Assembly: GCA_037957365.1 (NCBI GenBank)
Contig: JARHVA010002005.1
Location: forward strand, 2,127,501 to 2,191,500
DNA length: 64,000 bases
Reading direction: 5' to 3'
Source: Torreya grandis
Taxonomy: Eukaryota > Streptophyta > Pinopsida > Cupressales > Taxaceae
Shown: piece after piece, positions 11,540 through 24,713 of the stretch
Layout of the letters: every line of letters starts with the position of its first letter
Position numbering within the stretch: the first letter of the stretch is position 1
The notes under the pieces: generated by a model
What the model was told of the DNA's origin: nothing
The model's database searches: none
The model's input: only the letters and a program-made list of their open reading frames with translations
Made by a program: the position numbers and the translations under genes

Positions 11540-12560
11540 GTGGGTAAGGGTTTTGATGATTTTTTTTTTCATTATTTCTTACCTAAGATGAGCTTCTAAG
11601 AATTGAATTCTTGCATATTTATCCATGGCATTATCTACCTTCTTAAGAGTAGTCTTTGACTTAGCATTAGCATTATGAACTTGGGAAATACTTGGAAAAA
11701 CAACATAATTATTTGGAAACAGAGGCATGGAGAATTTTGGAGGTAACTTACCATCTTATATAAGGACATTATCAGCTCTAATGATAAGGTCATATGCTTA
11801 GGGTAAAGTGAAACAACCCATGGATTGTATCATGATGGCTATGTCCATGCCAATGGCTCTTAAATATGTGGGAAACAAAAAGATAGTAGGTGGTCTCATG
11901 GGAGGAGTAAACCTATGACAAGTCTTTTTGAATATCTCATTAAAATCATGCATTATTTCCTTGGGGATCTTTAGATCACATTGTGTTGGTGGATGAGTGA
12001 AGTGTGGTCATTCTTATGCTCAAATCTTGATGTTAGCAGCACTCCAAAATCATCCCAAGTTGTGATGCAACCATCAAACAAAGTCCTATACCAATCAAGT
12101 GATTTCCCTCTAAGGGACATGACAAGGAGTCTAATATAAATGTTGACCTTAGTGATATTGTGAAAATGATATAAAAATTATATATCCCTAATGTGCTCAC
12201 TAGGAGTGACATGGCCTTCACCATTGAATGTAGGAACACTCTCTGTAGTATTAGGGGGAATGCCATCGTATGCATCAAGATGAATTGGATATTCAATGTC
12301 AAAATTTGGGAAGGAATACTTCCTATCCATGTTTTCTTCAATTTATTCCTCACCTTCTTCATCTTCTTGGCTAGCAAAGGCATATTTCCCTTCAAAAGGA
12401 AGAATAGGTTGAAGGTGTTGAACTTCAAGGGAAAGTTCAAGTTGAAGAGGTGGATTTATGGGATTGAAAAATCCACTAGAAGAGGGAATAGTAATGACCA
12501 TGAATTATGAGCATAAATATATATAAAAATGATGGTTTACAACTAGATTTTACCTCGAAT
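11540..12560 (-). pseudogene. gag: Gypsy gag remnant of element G
   Basis: The frame around 12000-12121 (minus) reads MSLRGKSLDWYRTLFDG then ITTWDDFGVLLTSRFE, the conserved centre of the plant retrotransposon gag domain. Downstream, Gln/Gly/Pro-rich sequence and a piece reading NSAKASISLWDVLHMPNQK (about 10870-10940) connect gag to protease as in related elements. The frame is broken by several stops and shifts. Gag starts about 100 bp after the primer-binding site, a very short leader. Confidence 0.75.
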
Positions 12561-12649
12561 GGAGTCATCAAATGTTGAGTAGCACACCATATGTAACTAT
12601 GATGTTATAATGACCAACATTCACCTTGACAAGTTATCTTTAGGACAAT

Positions 12650-12668
12650 GGTCCCACCGAGTGTGATA
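12650..12668 (-). other. Primer-binding-like site of element G
   Basis: The minus strand reads TATCACACTCGGTGGGACC just inside the 5' LTR. It shares the CGGTGGGAC core and spacing with the sites of element C (37865, TGGCATGCCCGGTGGGAC) and element E (52313). The 5' bases have drifted. This site fixes the LTR boundary at about 12676 and the element's orientation. Confidence 0.65.
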
Positions 12669-15600
12669 GAAATTTTGGAACAAAATATTTTACCCTAGAA
12701 GAGGTTTTTCAAGCCTAATATAATATTTTGGAAACATTAGAATACCTCTAGGCCTGTGGGTTACCCATAGTAGAGGTAGACCTCTAGGTTTAAGAGTTAG
12801 CTCCTTGAATTGACCTTTAAGTGCTTATAACCTACACTAACTGATTATTTGTGTAAAAAGGGGATAAGTATGCATGAAATAAATATATTATAAGGGGGTG
12901 ATACACCATGAATATATACACAAGATCATCATACTCCTGCACTAAGAAACAAGACCTACAACACTAGTTTCAAAGTCCTAAGGTGTTCTAACATTAGTAT
13001 TTCAATATAGAGGTGATATGCATAAAACTACTCAAGGTAAGTGGGCTAGAGGTCAAATTTAAGACTATAAAGACACTAGAAAATTTTAATAAATATAAAG
13101 ACACTGACTACACTCTATATGACCTGTTAGAATGAGAACTTCTTACACCAAACATGAAAGGACAAAGAGAAGACAAGGATAGTTATTAATCACTAAACCT
13201 CACCATAAATAACTTTGCACACTTAGAAAATATGTTTATGAAATCAAAAGAAAATTAAATTTATTATTAAAATTCAAAGTACAAAATTAAACCATCAAGG
13301 CTTTGTCATACATGGTGTGGAATTAGATAACAAGGATGAAAATAGCTAGTACTTATAGAATGTCAGAGAGGAGAGAGAGAGGTGGATATTGAGGGTCATA
13401 ATACCACTTGTCAAGGCATGAGAGTAAGTTATTTTTAAGAGGGATGGGGTATGAAATGAACCATTCATGGTATCTTTCGACAAATGTCCCTCCAATACAT
13501 GAAAACTCATCAAATATGGCGTAAGACCCTTGAACTAGATTTTTAAAAACTATTTTCATTAATGGCTTCTCTTGAGTGCTCTAAAGCAGACTAGAAATAA
13601 TTTACACATGTGAAATATGATGGGGGTGGTTAAGAGAAATATACAAAATTCATTGGATGTGCCTTTAATCATTTATCTTCTTCTAGACAAGTGTTCTCAC
13701 TGCCTACAGCCACCATCATCCTTCTTTCACTCATTCCTCATACTTGTCATTCAAGTGACCTTTAGTTTCCAAAATAAATCCATAAAAGGGGTGTTATTAC
13801 ACATTTAAAGAGTATTAATATCCATAAATCCATTATTAAGACCTTAAAATTCTTCCCAATTAGACTTATCACCTTCTTACTTGTGATCACTTCCATTCAC
13901 TATGCCAATTTAGACTGCCTAAAGTGAAGGACCTAGCAGAGGTACTTGTGTGATTTTATGAAGTAATAAATGAGAATTAAGAGTTATATTAGGTCCCACT
14001 TGATCTCAAAAAGTGATTTCCATCTTTAAAATCTCCTTTGAACTTATGAAACATCAAAATTTATCAATAAACCTAGTTTTGTACCCTATCTATACAAATA
14101 ATGTACAAGCCAATTTGATGGAAAGGAGCCTGGGGAATTATTATAAAATTAGAAATCAATTTAATAACCAAAATAGCTCATCTTGATGCATTTATATCCA
14201 CTTCTTGCCCATCAAGTCTCAAACAAGGGTTTTAGAGGATTTTAAGTAGTTTTTCCCCTTAGGGATTGTTCATACAATCCCATCATTCAATCCTTAGAAA
14301 AATTCAACTAGAATCATGCTTAGGAAACTCTTAAACATATAATAACTTCATAGGTATCCATGTTAAGCATATGTGCAGATATGAGCTTCCAAATATGCCC
14401 TCTCAAGCTCTTCCTTGCATTCTATGCACCCTGAGTTGTTCTTAAGCTAAGAAAATGACCTTACCATGACTTTATCTAAAAAATTAAGGATCCAAATCAC
14501 CTTATAACTCTAAATTAAGGTCTTTAAATGCCTTATATTTTTCACTTTACCCTAGAAGTGGTATTATACCCCCTTTAGGCATTAGGCCTAGTTTAGGCCT
14601 AATAGGTCTGACTAGGGTTTCATTGTTTAAGGTCACTTTGTTTAGTTTACAGAACATATGGGGTAATATATATGTCGGTTCATGTTTAACTCACCCTTAT
14701 ACATCACTTTTTAGTGATACAATAGTCCCTAAATCACCTTCTCATCATTTACTTACTAAATCTGTAGGGTGTATCTGTCTGGGAGTACCCTTTATCTAAG
14801 ATAGAACTAAGGGAATTTCCCTTATTATCTCAAAAAAAAAGGATATTAGAGGCTTTGGTAGGTTATGGATACCTTTTTTACCAATTTTACTGATTAGATC
14901 ACACTCCTAGCACCTCCAAACCTCATAAAACCCAAGGCAAACTTTTGTAACACTGATTGTGTGCAAGGTTGGTAAATTGACTACAAGCTATATATTGGAA
15001 CCCTCCATGATCTATTTCATTGTTATGGGAGCCATTTGAATTTGGTCATCATCACTTTAAATATTCTTGCAAACATGTCTAACACCCATTATTATTTACC
15101 AACTCAAAGTACACTCGTCTCTACTTGACTAGTATAAACTGGCAGACTGTGTACTATGTTTCCACTCAAAAAAAGGGGATGCCTATAGGGTGTCACTTAG
15201 ATTTAGACATATTTTCATGTTTATATGATCCTTTAAGTCCTTATTAATACATAATGTTCAATAAAACTTATTCTCATAATGTATATTCTAGGCCAACATC
15301 TAGACCACCATATACTATTACACTATCACACTATAGTTAAACTATGGGTGATCATTATGAGGTTAAAAAGACAATTACAAAGGATTTTTTAACTCTTGAA
15401 ACCTACGTTTTAATCCCCTTCAATTTTTCTTTGGAAAAAGTGCCATCTGTCATCATGTGTGGTCACTTACTTATAGGGTTTCCTTCTATTTCCAATGCTA
15501 ATAGAGTATGTTATAGAACTTGACTATAGACACCTTATTTGAGAAACCTGGTGTCCTCCTATAGGTGAAAATCTACACTAAGTATTAAATATCAAATATT

Positions 15601-15818
15601 TTGATTTCCCTTGAAGGGACATCACTATATTTGACTCACACAAGGTCACTTGTCTTGAAAACATGACATTACCTATCATTGTTACCTTATAATATCACTT
15701 GAACCTCAAAGTGTTATAGATAACACTAAAAAACTATAGTGAAAGATTTCATGAGTTGGGATCCCTCTAGCATCATACTCTTTTGGCCAAACCATGACTC
15801 TCATGTCAAATCATTGTC

Positions 15819-15826
15819 CCTATGAT
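15819..15826. repeat. Target-site duplication (left) of the hAT element
   Basis: CCTATGAT, repeated exactly at 24077-24084. The empty site in the other LTR of element G has a single copy. Confidence 0.9.
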
Positions 15827-15969
15827 CAAGGTTCATTTTTAGAGGCCCTACTAGAAAACCTAATGGAAATATTTGGTGAATTTAGGAAAAATTGATTCAT
15901 TGGTATGGTGAATCATGTATGGGTGATGGCAAATTTTTCTATTAGTGTTTTTTTGGATACAGTTCATGA

Positions 15970-16470
15970 TAAAAACAATATAATTGAATGACCAAACCAA
16001 CCAATGGATTTGAATATCTAAATTGAAAAACACCTCTAAATGATAAAATTGAATGACATAATCAAACACCATAAATTAATGATAAATTTGAATAATAGAG
16101 CTAAATCGTGAATGACATAGCCAAACAACATAGATGAAAAATGCAGCTAAATAAATTAGTTGAATGACCTATCCAAATGATAGAGATGAACAACCTAGAC
16201 AAATGACAAAGTTTAATGACCTATCCAAATGTCATAGATAAACAACACAACTGAATGACTGAGTTGAATGACAAACCCAAATGATAGAGCTGAATGACAC
16301 AATCAAATGATACAATTGAATAACATAGTCAAACAATGCAGCCAAATGACACAGATGAATTGCATAGCCAAGCACTTAAGTTGAATAAGAGAGTTGAATG
16401 ACATAGCTAAATGGTGGAACTAAATAGTTAGACCAGATATCAAAGACAAATGATAGAACTGAATGGCTAG
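15970..16470 (+). repeat. Left subterminal array of the hAT element (about 12-14-bp units)
   Basis: Roughly thirty degenerate units alternate between AATGACATAGCC-like and AAATGATAGAGCTG-like forms, head to tail. The reverse complement of the same units forms the right array. Such subterminal motifs are the usual transposase-binding sites of hAT elements; binding here is inferred. Confidence 0.85.
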
Positions 16471-16603
16471 GACATGCTAGGGAGTGACTTGTGTGGCTAG
16501 TATATTGTGTGATTGCCTGGTCACCTCCCCTACTCTATAAATACTCATACCAACCGTCATTTTTAACAGTTTTTTAAACTAATTTCTCATCCCCCTTTGT
16601 AGC

Positions 16604-19320
16604 CATGGAGAGAAAATTCATTTTCAAAAACCTACTATGCCTAGACATTTTGAGGCTCATGTAACAACTAGATGCGTACAATGATTGGATTCAAGAATGA
16701 AATTTTAATGGCCTACTCTACATGCCCCAGTATGACATAGACATAGCTCTATTGAAAATGCTCATGTATTTCAATGACCCTAATGAGAAGATCTTCATAA
16801 TGAAATTAGGTTCCAAAATGTTTACCTTTGGTACTTCACTAGAGGATATCCACCATCTAACAAGTCTTCCATTTCACAATGTAACCCTAATGAGTTCTAA
16901 ATCAATATTGACATATGAAGATCAAAATTTTTTGTTGAGAAATTTTGATTTGCACATCAGCGAATTGGTATGTTAATATACTTATAAATTTGTCTATATT
17001 TTTAAATTCTAACTTTTGTGATCTAAAATCCTCATTTTGTCTTTCATTTCAGATAGTCAGAAGAGGAGCCTCCATGTCAAAGCTATTACTCACTCTTTTT
17101 TTAAATAGACAGTTCAATTTTTCCAAGCTAAAATAGTATAGCAAAGAAGACCAATAAATATTCCCTATTAGACACTATTTTACATTATCTGTACTCTTTT
17201 TAAATATAAATTTGATTGGTGCTCTTTTATTTCTATTCAGATAAAACTTGAATTAAATTGTGCTTCTACCAATCCCAATTCCACTATTTCTTGTTCAAAT
17301 TTTATTTTGGAATTATACAATGAGGCCTACTTTGACCTCCAAAAATCATAGGGTCTGACTATGCTTGATCCAAAAATGATGACAAACTCTTTATCTATGG
17401 ATGAGTAAGAGGTTAGTTTATATATTCATTTGTTGATCTAGGGTTTAATATGTGTTTGTTTGTTAAATGATTACCAAGGTAAATATTAATAAATGTTTAA
17501 AATTTATTTATTTCAACTTATAGGCAAAAATGTATGCCTCATGAAAATAGTCTACTGTAAAAGGATAACAAGGAGTTGAATAATATGTAGACTTAGAGTC
17601 TGTAAAATCATCCTTGCAATCCTATCAACTTGTGAAACGTCCATGAGTTTCTTCGGTGTCATCTCCACATGTAGGTTTTCTATTTAAAAATTTAAAATGA
17701 GATTTTAATTTTCAAGACTCAAGTGCATTATTGTAGGTATATGTTTTATTCTTGAAGTTTAATTGGTAAGAATTCAGATGGTGAAACAACCACCACCACA
17801 ATAAATAGTAACATCTCTTGTGCCTTCTCAACCCTTTATGGAAGGTGTTTTACATTGCATATTTTGTTTTTTTTATTTATTGGTTTTTTATTATAGTTTT
17901 TTAGAATAATTTTTTTCATAATGTACCAAATCAAAACACTCCTATCACTCATAATACACCACGTAGATTAGAGGATATACTGTCTCCAAATATAAGTACT
18001 AAACTTTTACTTTTAAATGAGCGTATAAATCTGTTTTTCCAATTTATTAATTTTTTAAAATAACTTGAATTTTGCAAGCCATCCTCTATCTATGAGGAAC
18101 ATTATGCCACTACCTCTACCTCTAAACACATTTCATGGAAGGGGGAAGGATCTTCCATTACAACCCCCACAATGAACCACAATACTGCAATTATTAGGTT
18201 CCTAATTCCCCTCTTTCTCTATTGGAGGTTTATCAAGTATGCAAGGATTGACTTATTTGCAAAAAATTGAAATTGATGAGGAATATTTGGGGTTTGAAAG
18301 TGGCATTGATATTGGAACTACTTTCAATCCACATGATTTTATCCAAGGAGAAGCAAAACATGTTTATGTGACTACTTAGTAGGAACCTTCATGTGGTTCA
18401 CCAAATAGTTTGACCCCAATAGAGAATGTTATCCTATCTGATGATTCCATTACATATTTTCCATTGAATGATGTCATAATAGATAGTAATACTACTAATA
18501 TTCAAGAGAGATTAATAGATGAATCAACAAAATTACGTGTATGGGAGATATGTGCAAAGGCATTGATAAAATAAATAAATGCCCATTATCACAACCACTT
18601 CAAGCAAGAATTCTTTTTGCATTGGTGTAATAGGAACCCACAAAGATTGATGCTTTATTTTCCAAAGCTAAATCTAGGTTAGTTATTATTTTGAATAGTT
18701 ATAATGATAATGTGTTGACTATCATACTTAATAGGTTAGATAATTTGAATGCAGAATCCCAGGCATATTATAATAAATGGGTGAAAGACACCAACCTTGT
18801 TGTGATTGTGAATGAAAATAAGGAAAAATATTCAGTAATGTATATTCATTTTAATCAAATTTCATGTCATTATTTTTTTTCACATATAATTACATTACAT
18901 TTTAAAGTGCAGGCAAAATATGAGAACTTGAAAAAAGAAGTTGAGGCCCTCAATATGCATCTAAAAAATGCATAGAAAAGTTTACAATCTATCATTCAAT
19001 TCAAGGAGAAGCTTGTTATATTGAATAAATAGAATAACACACTATGAAAAATTATTAAGTAGCAAGGATGGGAACTAGATGCCAAATTTAAGCATAAGAT
19101 AGTTATCGATCCAAGTCTACTTTCTACAGGAGATGCTGGAAAAGAAGATAGGGAAAATCTTGATCATATTAATGTTGTGGCTTTGGATCTTGAAAAGGAA
19201 GGGATATTGAAGGACAAAAGTGGCATAAAGGATGTTGTGGTTGAGAAAGTAGCTGAGAAAGTGGTGAGAAAGAAGTTGAGAAAGAATCTAAGAAAGTGGT
19301 TGAGAAACTAGCTGAGTAGT
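16604..19320 (+). pseudogene. Second gene carried by the hAT element: multi-exon, plant-mobile-domain-like start, coiled-coil end
   Basis: An ATG at 16604 opens a frame that resembles the N-terminal part of plant mobile domain (PMD) proteins, with AYNDWIQE, then MPQYDIDIALLKMLMYFND and MFTFGTSLEDIHHLTSLPF. Two stops interrupt it (TAA at 16661, TGA at 16700), each one C-to-T change from a sense codon. Exon 1 probably ends at GAATTG|GTATGT (about 16967) and exon 2 starts after TTTCATTTCAG (about 17052). Further acceptor-like sites precede IKLELNCASTN (17241) and QAKYENLKKEVEALN (18912). The C-terminal part is Lys/Glu-rich, with VVEKVAEKVVRKK near 19240, and probably forms a coiled coil. PMD genes are known as host genes and as transposon-captured genes. 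The function and the exact exon structure are uncertain. Confidence 0.55.
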
Positions 19321-19329
19321 TGACAATAT

Positions 19330-20690
19330 GTTATATATATTTGGAAACAATGTTTTCTTTTAAAATATATATTATGAATGACAATTTAAAGTGTATAGAT
19401 GTGTTGATCAATTTATTGAGTTTTAATTATTGGATGAGCCATGTAGATTGTAATTCAATTTTAATTTTATGATGTTGTAAACTTGTATGGTGTTAGGCCC
19501 CATTTTGATATTTATGATGCACTTATGAAACTCACATCTCAATATAAATGGATTAATGTCAACATATTCCTTTATTCAGTGTTCTCCCCTAACACAATCA
19601 TAATATATTAATCTTTTGCCATTATCACTTAGCAAGAAACATAGAAATGCATTTTAGAAAATGTATAATACTTATTACATGTTATGATAAAAGTGTGAGT
19701 TATTTTGTGTGGAAGATATCTTCTTTATTATATTTGGATTATTTCTTGAATAAATCATGATTTGAGATGTGTTTGAAGCCTTTAGAAAATCACATTCATG
19801 TTTGGTAGAGGTCTATGTTGAAGATAGTATTGTAATTTGTGATAGTCAATAATAATGAGGATTCATCAAAGTTAAAAATATGCATGATTGATTATGATCA
19901 TGAACTATATAATAGGTTAATGGATTTTTTAATGTTAATGAAGATATTTAGTTAGATAAGGACTAATGAAATCAATTTTAATCGTATGAAATTTGTATAA
20001 ACAAGAGGTAAGGTCTTTAAAAATCTATGAACTAGTATCCTATACGACATGAGTGTCATTCATATTTATTGATATGTGATTCAAAGGTTATATTTTATTT
20101 GATCACATTTATTCTAAAAATAATTAGTTTTAAGGACTCTAAACAATTGGAGATGTTTTTAAATATACTCATGAAAGTGATTTGGCATGGACATAGTTAT
20201 TATAGTTTTTAAACAATTGAAAACATATAATAATTTTTGAATCTTATGATAAACATGTGAAAATTACTTAAAAACAATTAGAGAAAGTAAAACATGAGCA
20301 CATTGAAGGCACATAATAGACTACAAGTTGTCCAAATAAAACACATAATAAGAACATCAAACATATTGTAGACACATATGATGTACTACGAAGGCACAAT
20401 AAATACATCACATATGTAGGAAAAAAATAGATCTATAAAAAATATGTATCAAAGACATAAAGATAAAATAACCATATTAACCTATAGTGTTCCACCTAAC
20501 ACAATCACAATATATTAATATTTTACATTCAACACTTAGCAATAAACAAGGAAATGATTTTTAGAAAACATATAATAATTATTGCATCTTATGATAAACA
20601 TGTGACAAATTGATAAGTACTTAAAAAATTAAATAAAGTAAAACATGAATACATTGAATAGTAGTCTCTACAAATAAATTATATGAAATT
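19330..20690. other. Non-coding interior of the hAT element
   Basis: AT-rich sequence between the two convergent genes. I see no open frame or repeat of note beyond a weak internal similarity: two stretches near 19570-19690 and 20470-20600 both contain a block like TAACACAATCA followed by CACTTAGCAA, about 900 bp apart, suggesting an old internal duplication. Confidence 0.5.
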
Positions 20691-20699
20691 GAAATTTAT

Positions 20700-23240
20700 A
20701 AACTCAAAACTAATAGTTTAGTAGTTGAAACAATCCTACACAAATCTGATCATCAACAGTGACATTTGAATTTATCATGTCAGTGCCATATTTAGTGTCA
20801 TTATTTACATCCTCTTTATTTATTGTTGTATTGATGACACCTCTTCTTTCAGTTAGATAACTCCATGTTGCCATAACTCTTTCATAAGGAAACATATCCA
20901 TTGCATAACATGAAACATATAATCTCAAATATGTTTATAAATTTCTATCCAATCTATTTCAAAGTTTTGACTTTATGAATGATAATGCACTGAATACTCT
21001 TTCATCTTCCACTGAGCCCAGAATAATTATTTGATTGAGATCATATAATTTAAAATAATCACTTAGACTTTTCTGCAGTATACTACTAGGATAAAGTTTT
21101 TTCCATAGTCTTGTAATTGCCCCATTCTCTGTTGGTTTGCTTAGAAGATGATCTTGTTCAAACATTTTAATTCCAAAATGGTTCAACTAGGATGTCATCA
21201 AATCCTTTCCCAAAATACTTTAAATTTATACTCCATTCACCTCTATAGGTTTAGTGAAATGCATTACAAGATAGCACATGTATTTTTGAAATAAATTGTT
21301 AACCATCTTTTGATTGTTATTATTGTTTCAAAAAATGGGATTCACAACTGCCATGGCCTCCAAAAAATCATCCCTTTGAAAATGATCTCTGATCTTTGTA
21401 GATGAGTTTTGGGAAACTCTACTTAGTTTCATCTAGGTTTCAGATAGAACAATGTCATACATAATACATGTTATCAGTAGTTATTTGGATTCAAATCCCA
21501 CAAGTTCAGGTATTTTGTAGAAGTGTGCATTGGAATCTCCTTTCCATTAATAATGACACAAATATGATCATTGATATTCAAATTCAAATAACTATCAGGT
21601 TTCTTTAAATCAATCAAACATTGCCAACTACTAAAAATAAGGATTTGAAACATTTCATTCAAAGTGTATAGTATGTCTAGAGATTGACATACTCATTTTC
21701 TCAACCGTATGAAGTCTATAATATAAATGGACCTCTTATGAGCATGTTTCATTATAAAATTCATTTCCTTTGGCATTGGAAGAATTCCACATAAAGTCAA
21801 TAATGTTTCTAAATTTGTTAAACCATAAAACAAATCTTTTTCCTTATCAATCTATCTATGATATTTATACATAAAACCTACTAATGATGGATATTCTTAA
21901 ATAATTTAACATATAGGTTCATACATATAAATCCACCTTGTATCAACATCTTTTAATAGCTTTTTACCATTAGTCACTCATATTGCAAATTTTTGGAAAT
22001 CTAAAATTCTTTTTAGACTGATTGACATATAAGTATGTAAGTCATCAATGAGATCCTCCACTTTGGCCACATTAACAAATTTGTTAACCATTTTATATGC
22101 AAGATTCATCCTATGAGCCATGCAGTGAATTGGAATCATATATGGGGCAACTATTATTTTCAAACAAACACACAAACCATTTCTATTCCCCTACATAATT
22201 GATGCACCATCAGCCCCAACACACACCAACTTCGTAGCTATTGTATAATCATCCATTCTACTTTTATATTTTAAATTTGATACAACCAATATGTGAATAT
22301 TTTTTGCATTAAAATTTTATACCATTTTATGAACTACTAGTAGATGAGGTTGCCTTGAATAATTCTCAAAAGTATACATATGAATGCAAACCTAGGCTAT
22401 GTTGTCAATCACTATGACCTCATCGATGAATAGTGAGATAAATAGTGATATCTTAACACTCTTTTAAATATTCAATCTCAACCATTTCTAGACATTTTTC
22501 CATTTCCCAAGCACTGCTATCTGACTAATGTGATTGTGGAATATCTAAAAATCCATTACGTTGAAATAAAATATTATAATCTAAAAAATTAAAAATAGGT
22601 TTACCATTTTTTAGAATATGGTATATAGTAGAGAACTGTATGTATTTCACCTTTAGATGGGACTGCTTGACTTTTCCAAAATTTGCTTCAATTTTTCCTC
22701 CTTTCTCCACAAGATGTTTTTGACATTTCTTATCATTTTCATGCTTTCATGCATATCTTACATTCATGCATTATTTTGTAGTTTTCCACCCGTGTGTTCT
22801 TGTTATCACTCTATCTGGGTGCTTCATTGTCTCATATATTTTTCTACAATGTTTCTCAATTGTGTCCAATTTTAATTGCATTCTATGTTCTTTTCCTAAT
22901 TTTTAGCTATATATTATACATTTGCATTCTTTTGGAGTATCATAAACATTTATAGGCTCTTCAGGTTCTATGAAGGGAAATTTTATTTCCCATTCCACCT
23001 CAAAGGACCTTCCAATTGTCCATCTACTTCTCTTCCTTCGAGAAGATTTTTAAGTGAAGGTTTCACCTAAACTTTGTGTTTGGTGAGAACCACCAATCTC
23101 TTCTGCCACTTGAGTGTCATAATTTTCATAAAAATATAGAGGAGCATCTTTCAATGGTGGCATGTCATCATTAAAAAAGTCTTTAGGGGGTGATATCTTA
23201 TTCTGGTTGATTCTTTCTTGTGAGATAATAATGTGGATTT
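20700..23240 (-). pseudogene. hAT transposase remnant (KIAA1586/ZNF862-like type)
   Basis: Broken minus-strand frames, read from about 23240 down, keep the order of KIAA1586-like hAT transposases. First is an N-terminal zinc-finger-like region with FEVEWEIKFPFIEPEEP. Then come IQFSTIYHILKNGKP and SDSSAWEMEKCLEMVE, followed by IPIHCMAHRMNLAYKMVNKF, part of the catalytic fold. The C-terminal dimerisation region IILGSVEDERVFSALSFIK lies at about 20959-21030. The protein would cut and paste the element by binding its ends. Many stops and several frame changes are present, so it is not functional. The family call rests on motifs that I recognise, not on a search. Confidence 0.8.
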
Positions 23241-23419
23241 TTGCATGTAATTTTTTTTTAATACTATTAAAAATTTGAAGTCAAATTTATGACAAACTAA
23301 AAAAATACATGGATTTTGAGTACATTATGATTGTGTAGAATTTTTGGTTAGCTCTTTAAAATAAGATAATATGGATTATTTCCCTAATGATTGGCCTATT
23401 TTTTTACCATTCCCACTAG

Positions 23420-23830
23420 ATGCCATGATGGCCTATGCTTTTTGGCTCTATCATTTGATATTCCTATAACCCATTTAGTATTATCATCTGATAGAAGGGT
23501 TTTGACTCTGGCTTACCAATTCTCTTTCCCAACTTTTTGTTCACCACTAGCTTCTAGATATGACATTTATCTCTATCACCTGGCACTATCATTCAGCTAT
23601 GTCATTTGGTTGTGTTGTTCAACTACGTCATTTAGCTATGTCATTCAACTTTGTCATTTAGCTCTATCATTTGGCTATGTCATTTAGATCTATCATTTGG
23701 ATCTATCACTCAAATATGGAGTCTAATTATGTCATTTGGATCTATCATTCAATAATGTGTTCCCCATCTATCTTGTTATTTGGCACTGTCATTCATTTTA
23801 TTTGTTTGTTGCTATCATTCAATTCTATAC
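23420..23830 (-). repeat. Right subterminal array of the hAT element (inverted relative to the left)
   Basis: About twenty units such as TCATTTGGCTATGTCATT and TCATTTAGCTCTATC, the reverse complement of the left-array units. Open frames that cross this stretch on the plus strand (23391-23883) are only translations of the repeat. Confidence 0.85.
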
Positions 23831-24076
23831 TCTTTTGGTTTTGGTTCTACTTGTTACCTAGGTTGGTATCTCAAGGGATCTAATTTATATATTTAGTGAA
23901 TTTAAGTGTAATATTATATATTATCTTAAAGGGTTAGTGATTTGACCTCAAAACAAAAATTCTTAAAATTTTGGTGATTTGGTCCCATTTGCTGACCCTA
24001 AAAAATCACCAAAACCAAAATCCTAAAAATGGAATATTTGTGAATTAATGAATAATAACCACTAAAAAAAACCTTT

Positions 24077-24084
24077 CCTATGAT
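24077..24084. repeat. Target-site duplication (right) of the hAT element
   Basis: CCTATGAT, matching 15819-15826. The LTR sequence resumes directly after it (TGTGTGACCTCATGGAAGC, compare 7260-7275). Confidence 0.9.
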
Positions 24085-24713
24085 TGTGTGACCTCATGGA
24101 AGCATTAAAATCCATATAGACTTCATATCACCCTATTTTATAATAACACCAAGTATGGACAAGGCCCTATTTTAGAGGAATTAAGGTAACATGTCCCTAA
24201 ACTCACTTCCTTCAATTATGAACATGATTCAAGTCTAATTTCCACTCTATGGATCCACTATTGATTGATATGGAACCTTAAAAACTTCAAGACATTAATA
24301 AAGGTTTAAAAAAAATTCAACATCTGCATTCCAACTGCTCAATACATTGTATGAGCCACTTGTAGGTTCATAAGCAGGACATAAAGTAGTGAAGGTGGCA
24401 TATGGACAATATGCATAGTGGATGGCCCTATAATCAATATTAGGATTCTTAAAGTCTTCAAATTTATCCTTTAATTTTTTAAATACTTAAATCTAGTTCT
24501 AATGATTATATTCTAATATAATTAGTCTTTTTTGGGGCACATGTAGGTGCATGTCAAGCTAAAGGACTATGTTTATTAGAGGGTTGGTAGTCTCGATTGA
24601 TTTCAATTGTCTACATAATCCAACCTAATTTATTATACTTGAATAGTGTATCCAACATATTAAAACCTTAATCTTATCTCCATTATTGTGCTCAAAACTC
24701 TCATTCACCTAAC
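24085..24713 (-). repeat. 5' LTR segment of element G between the hAT and TE3 insertions
   Basis: Matches 7265-7895 of the left LTR (for example AAGCATTAAAATCCAT and TATGGACAATATGCATAGTG). No gene is present. Confidence 0.85.
24709..24713. repeat. Target-site duplication (left) of TE3
   Basis: CTAAC before the LTR start TATTGACAAC (the other LTR has TGTTGACGAC, so the second base has changed). Repeated at 29907-29911. Confidence 0.85.

Larger units (their letters stand above)
15827..24076. mobile_element. 8250-bp hAT-superfamily DNA transposon inserted in the 5' LTR of element G
   Basis: It is flanked by an 8-bp duplication CCTATGAT (15819-15826 and 24077-24084); the uninterrupted homologue at 7250-7265 has one copy. 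Ends are imperfect inverted repeats: CAAGGTTCATTTTTAGAGG at the left, and AAAGGTTTTTTTTAGTGG on the minus strand at the right. An 8-bp duplication and CAAGG-like ends are hAT hallmarks. Inside are subterminal arrays in opposite orientation near the two ends, a decayed transposase on the minus strand, and a second multi-exon gene on the plus strand. Both genes carry stops, so the copy is dead. Confidence 0.88.

Noticed and set aside
23391..23883. Plus-strand frames with repeated Tyr/Leu/Ser-rich peptides
   Set aside because: They are translations of the right subterminal repeat array of the hAT element.
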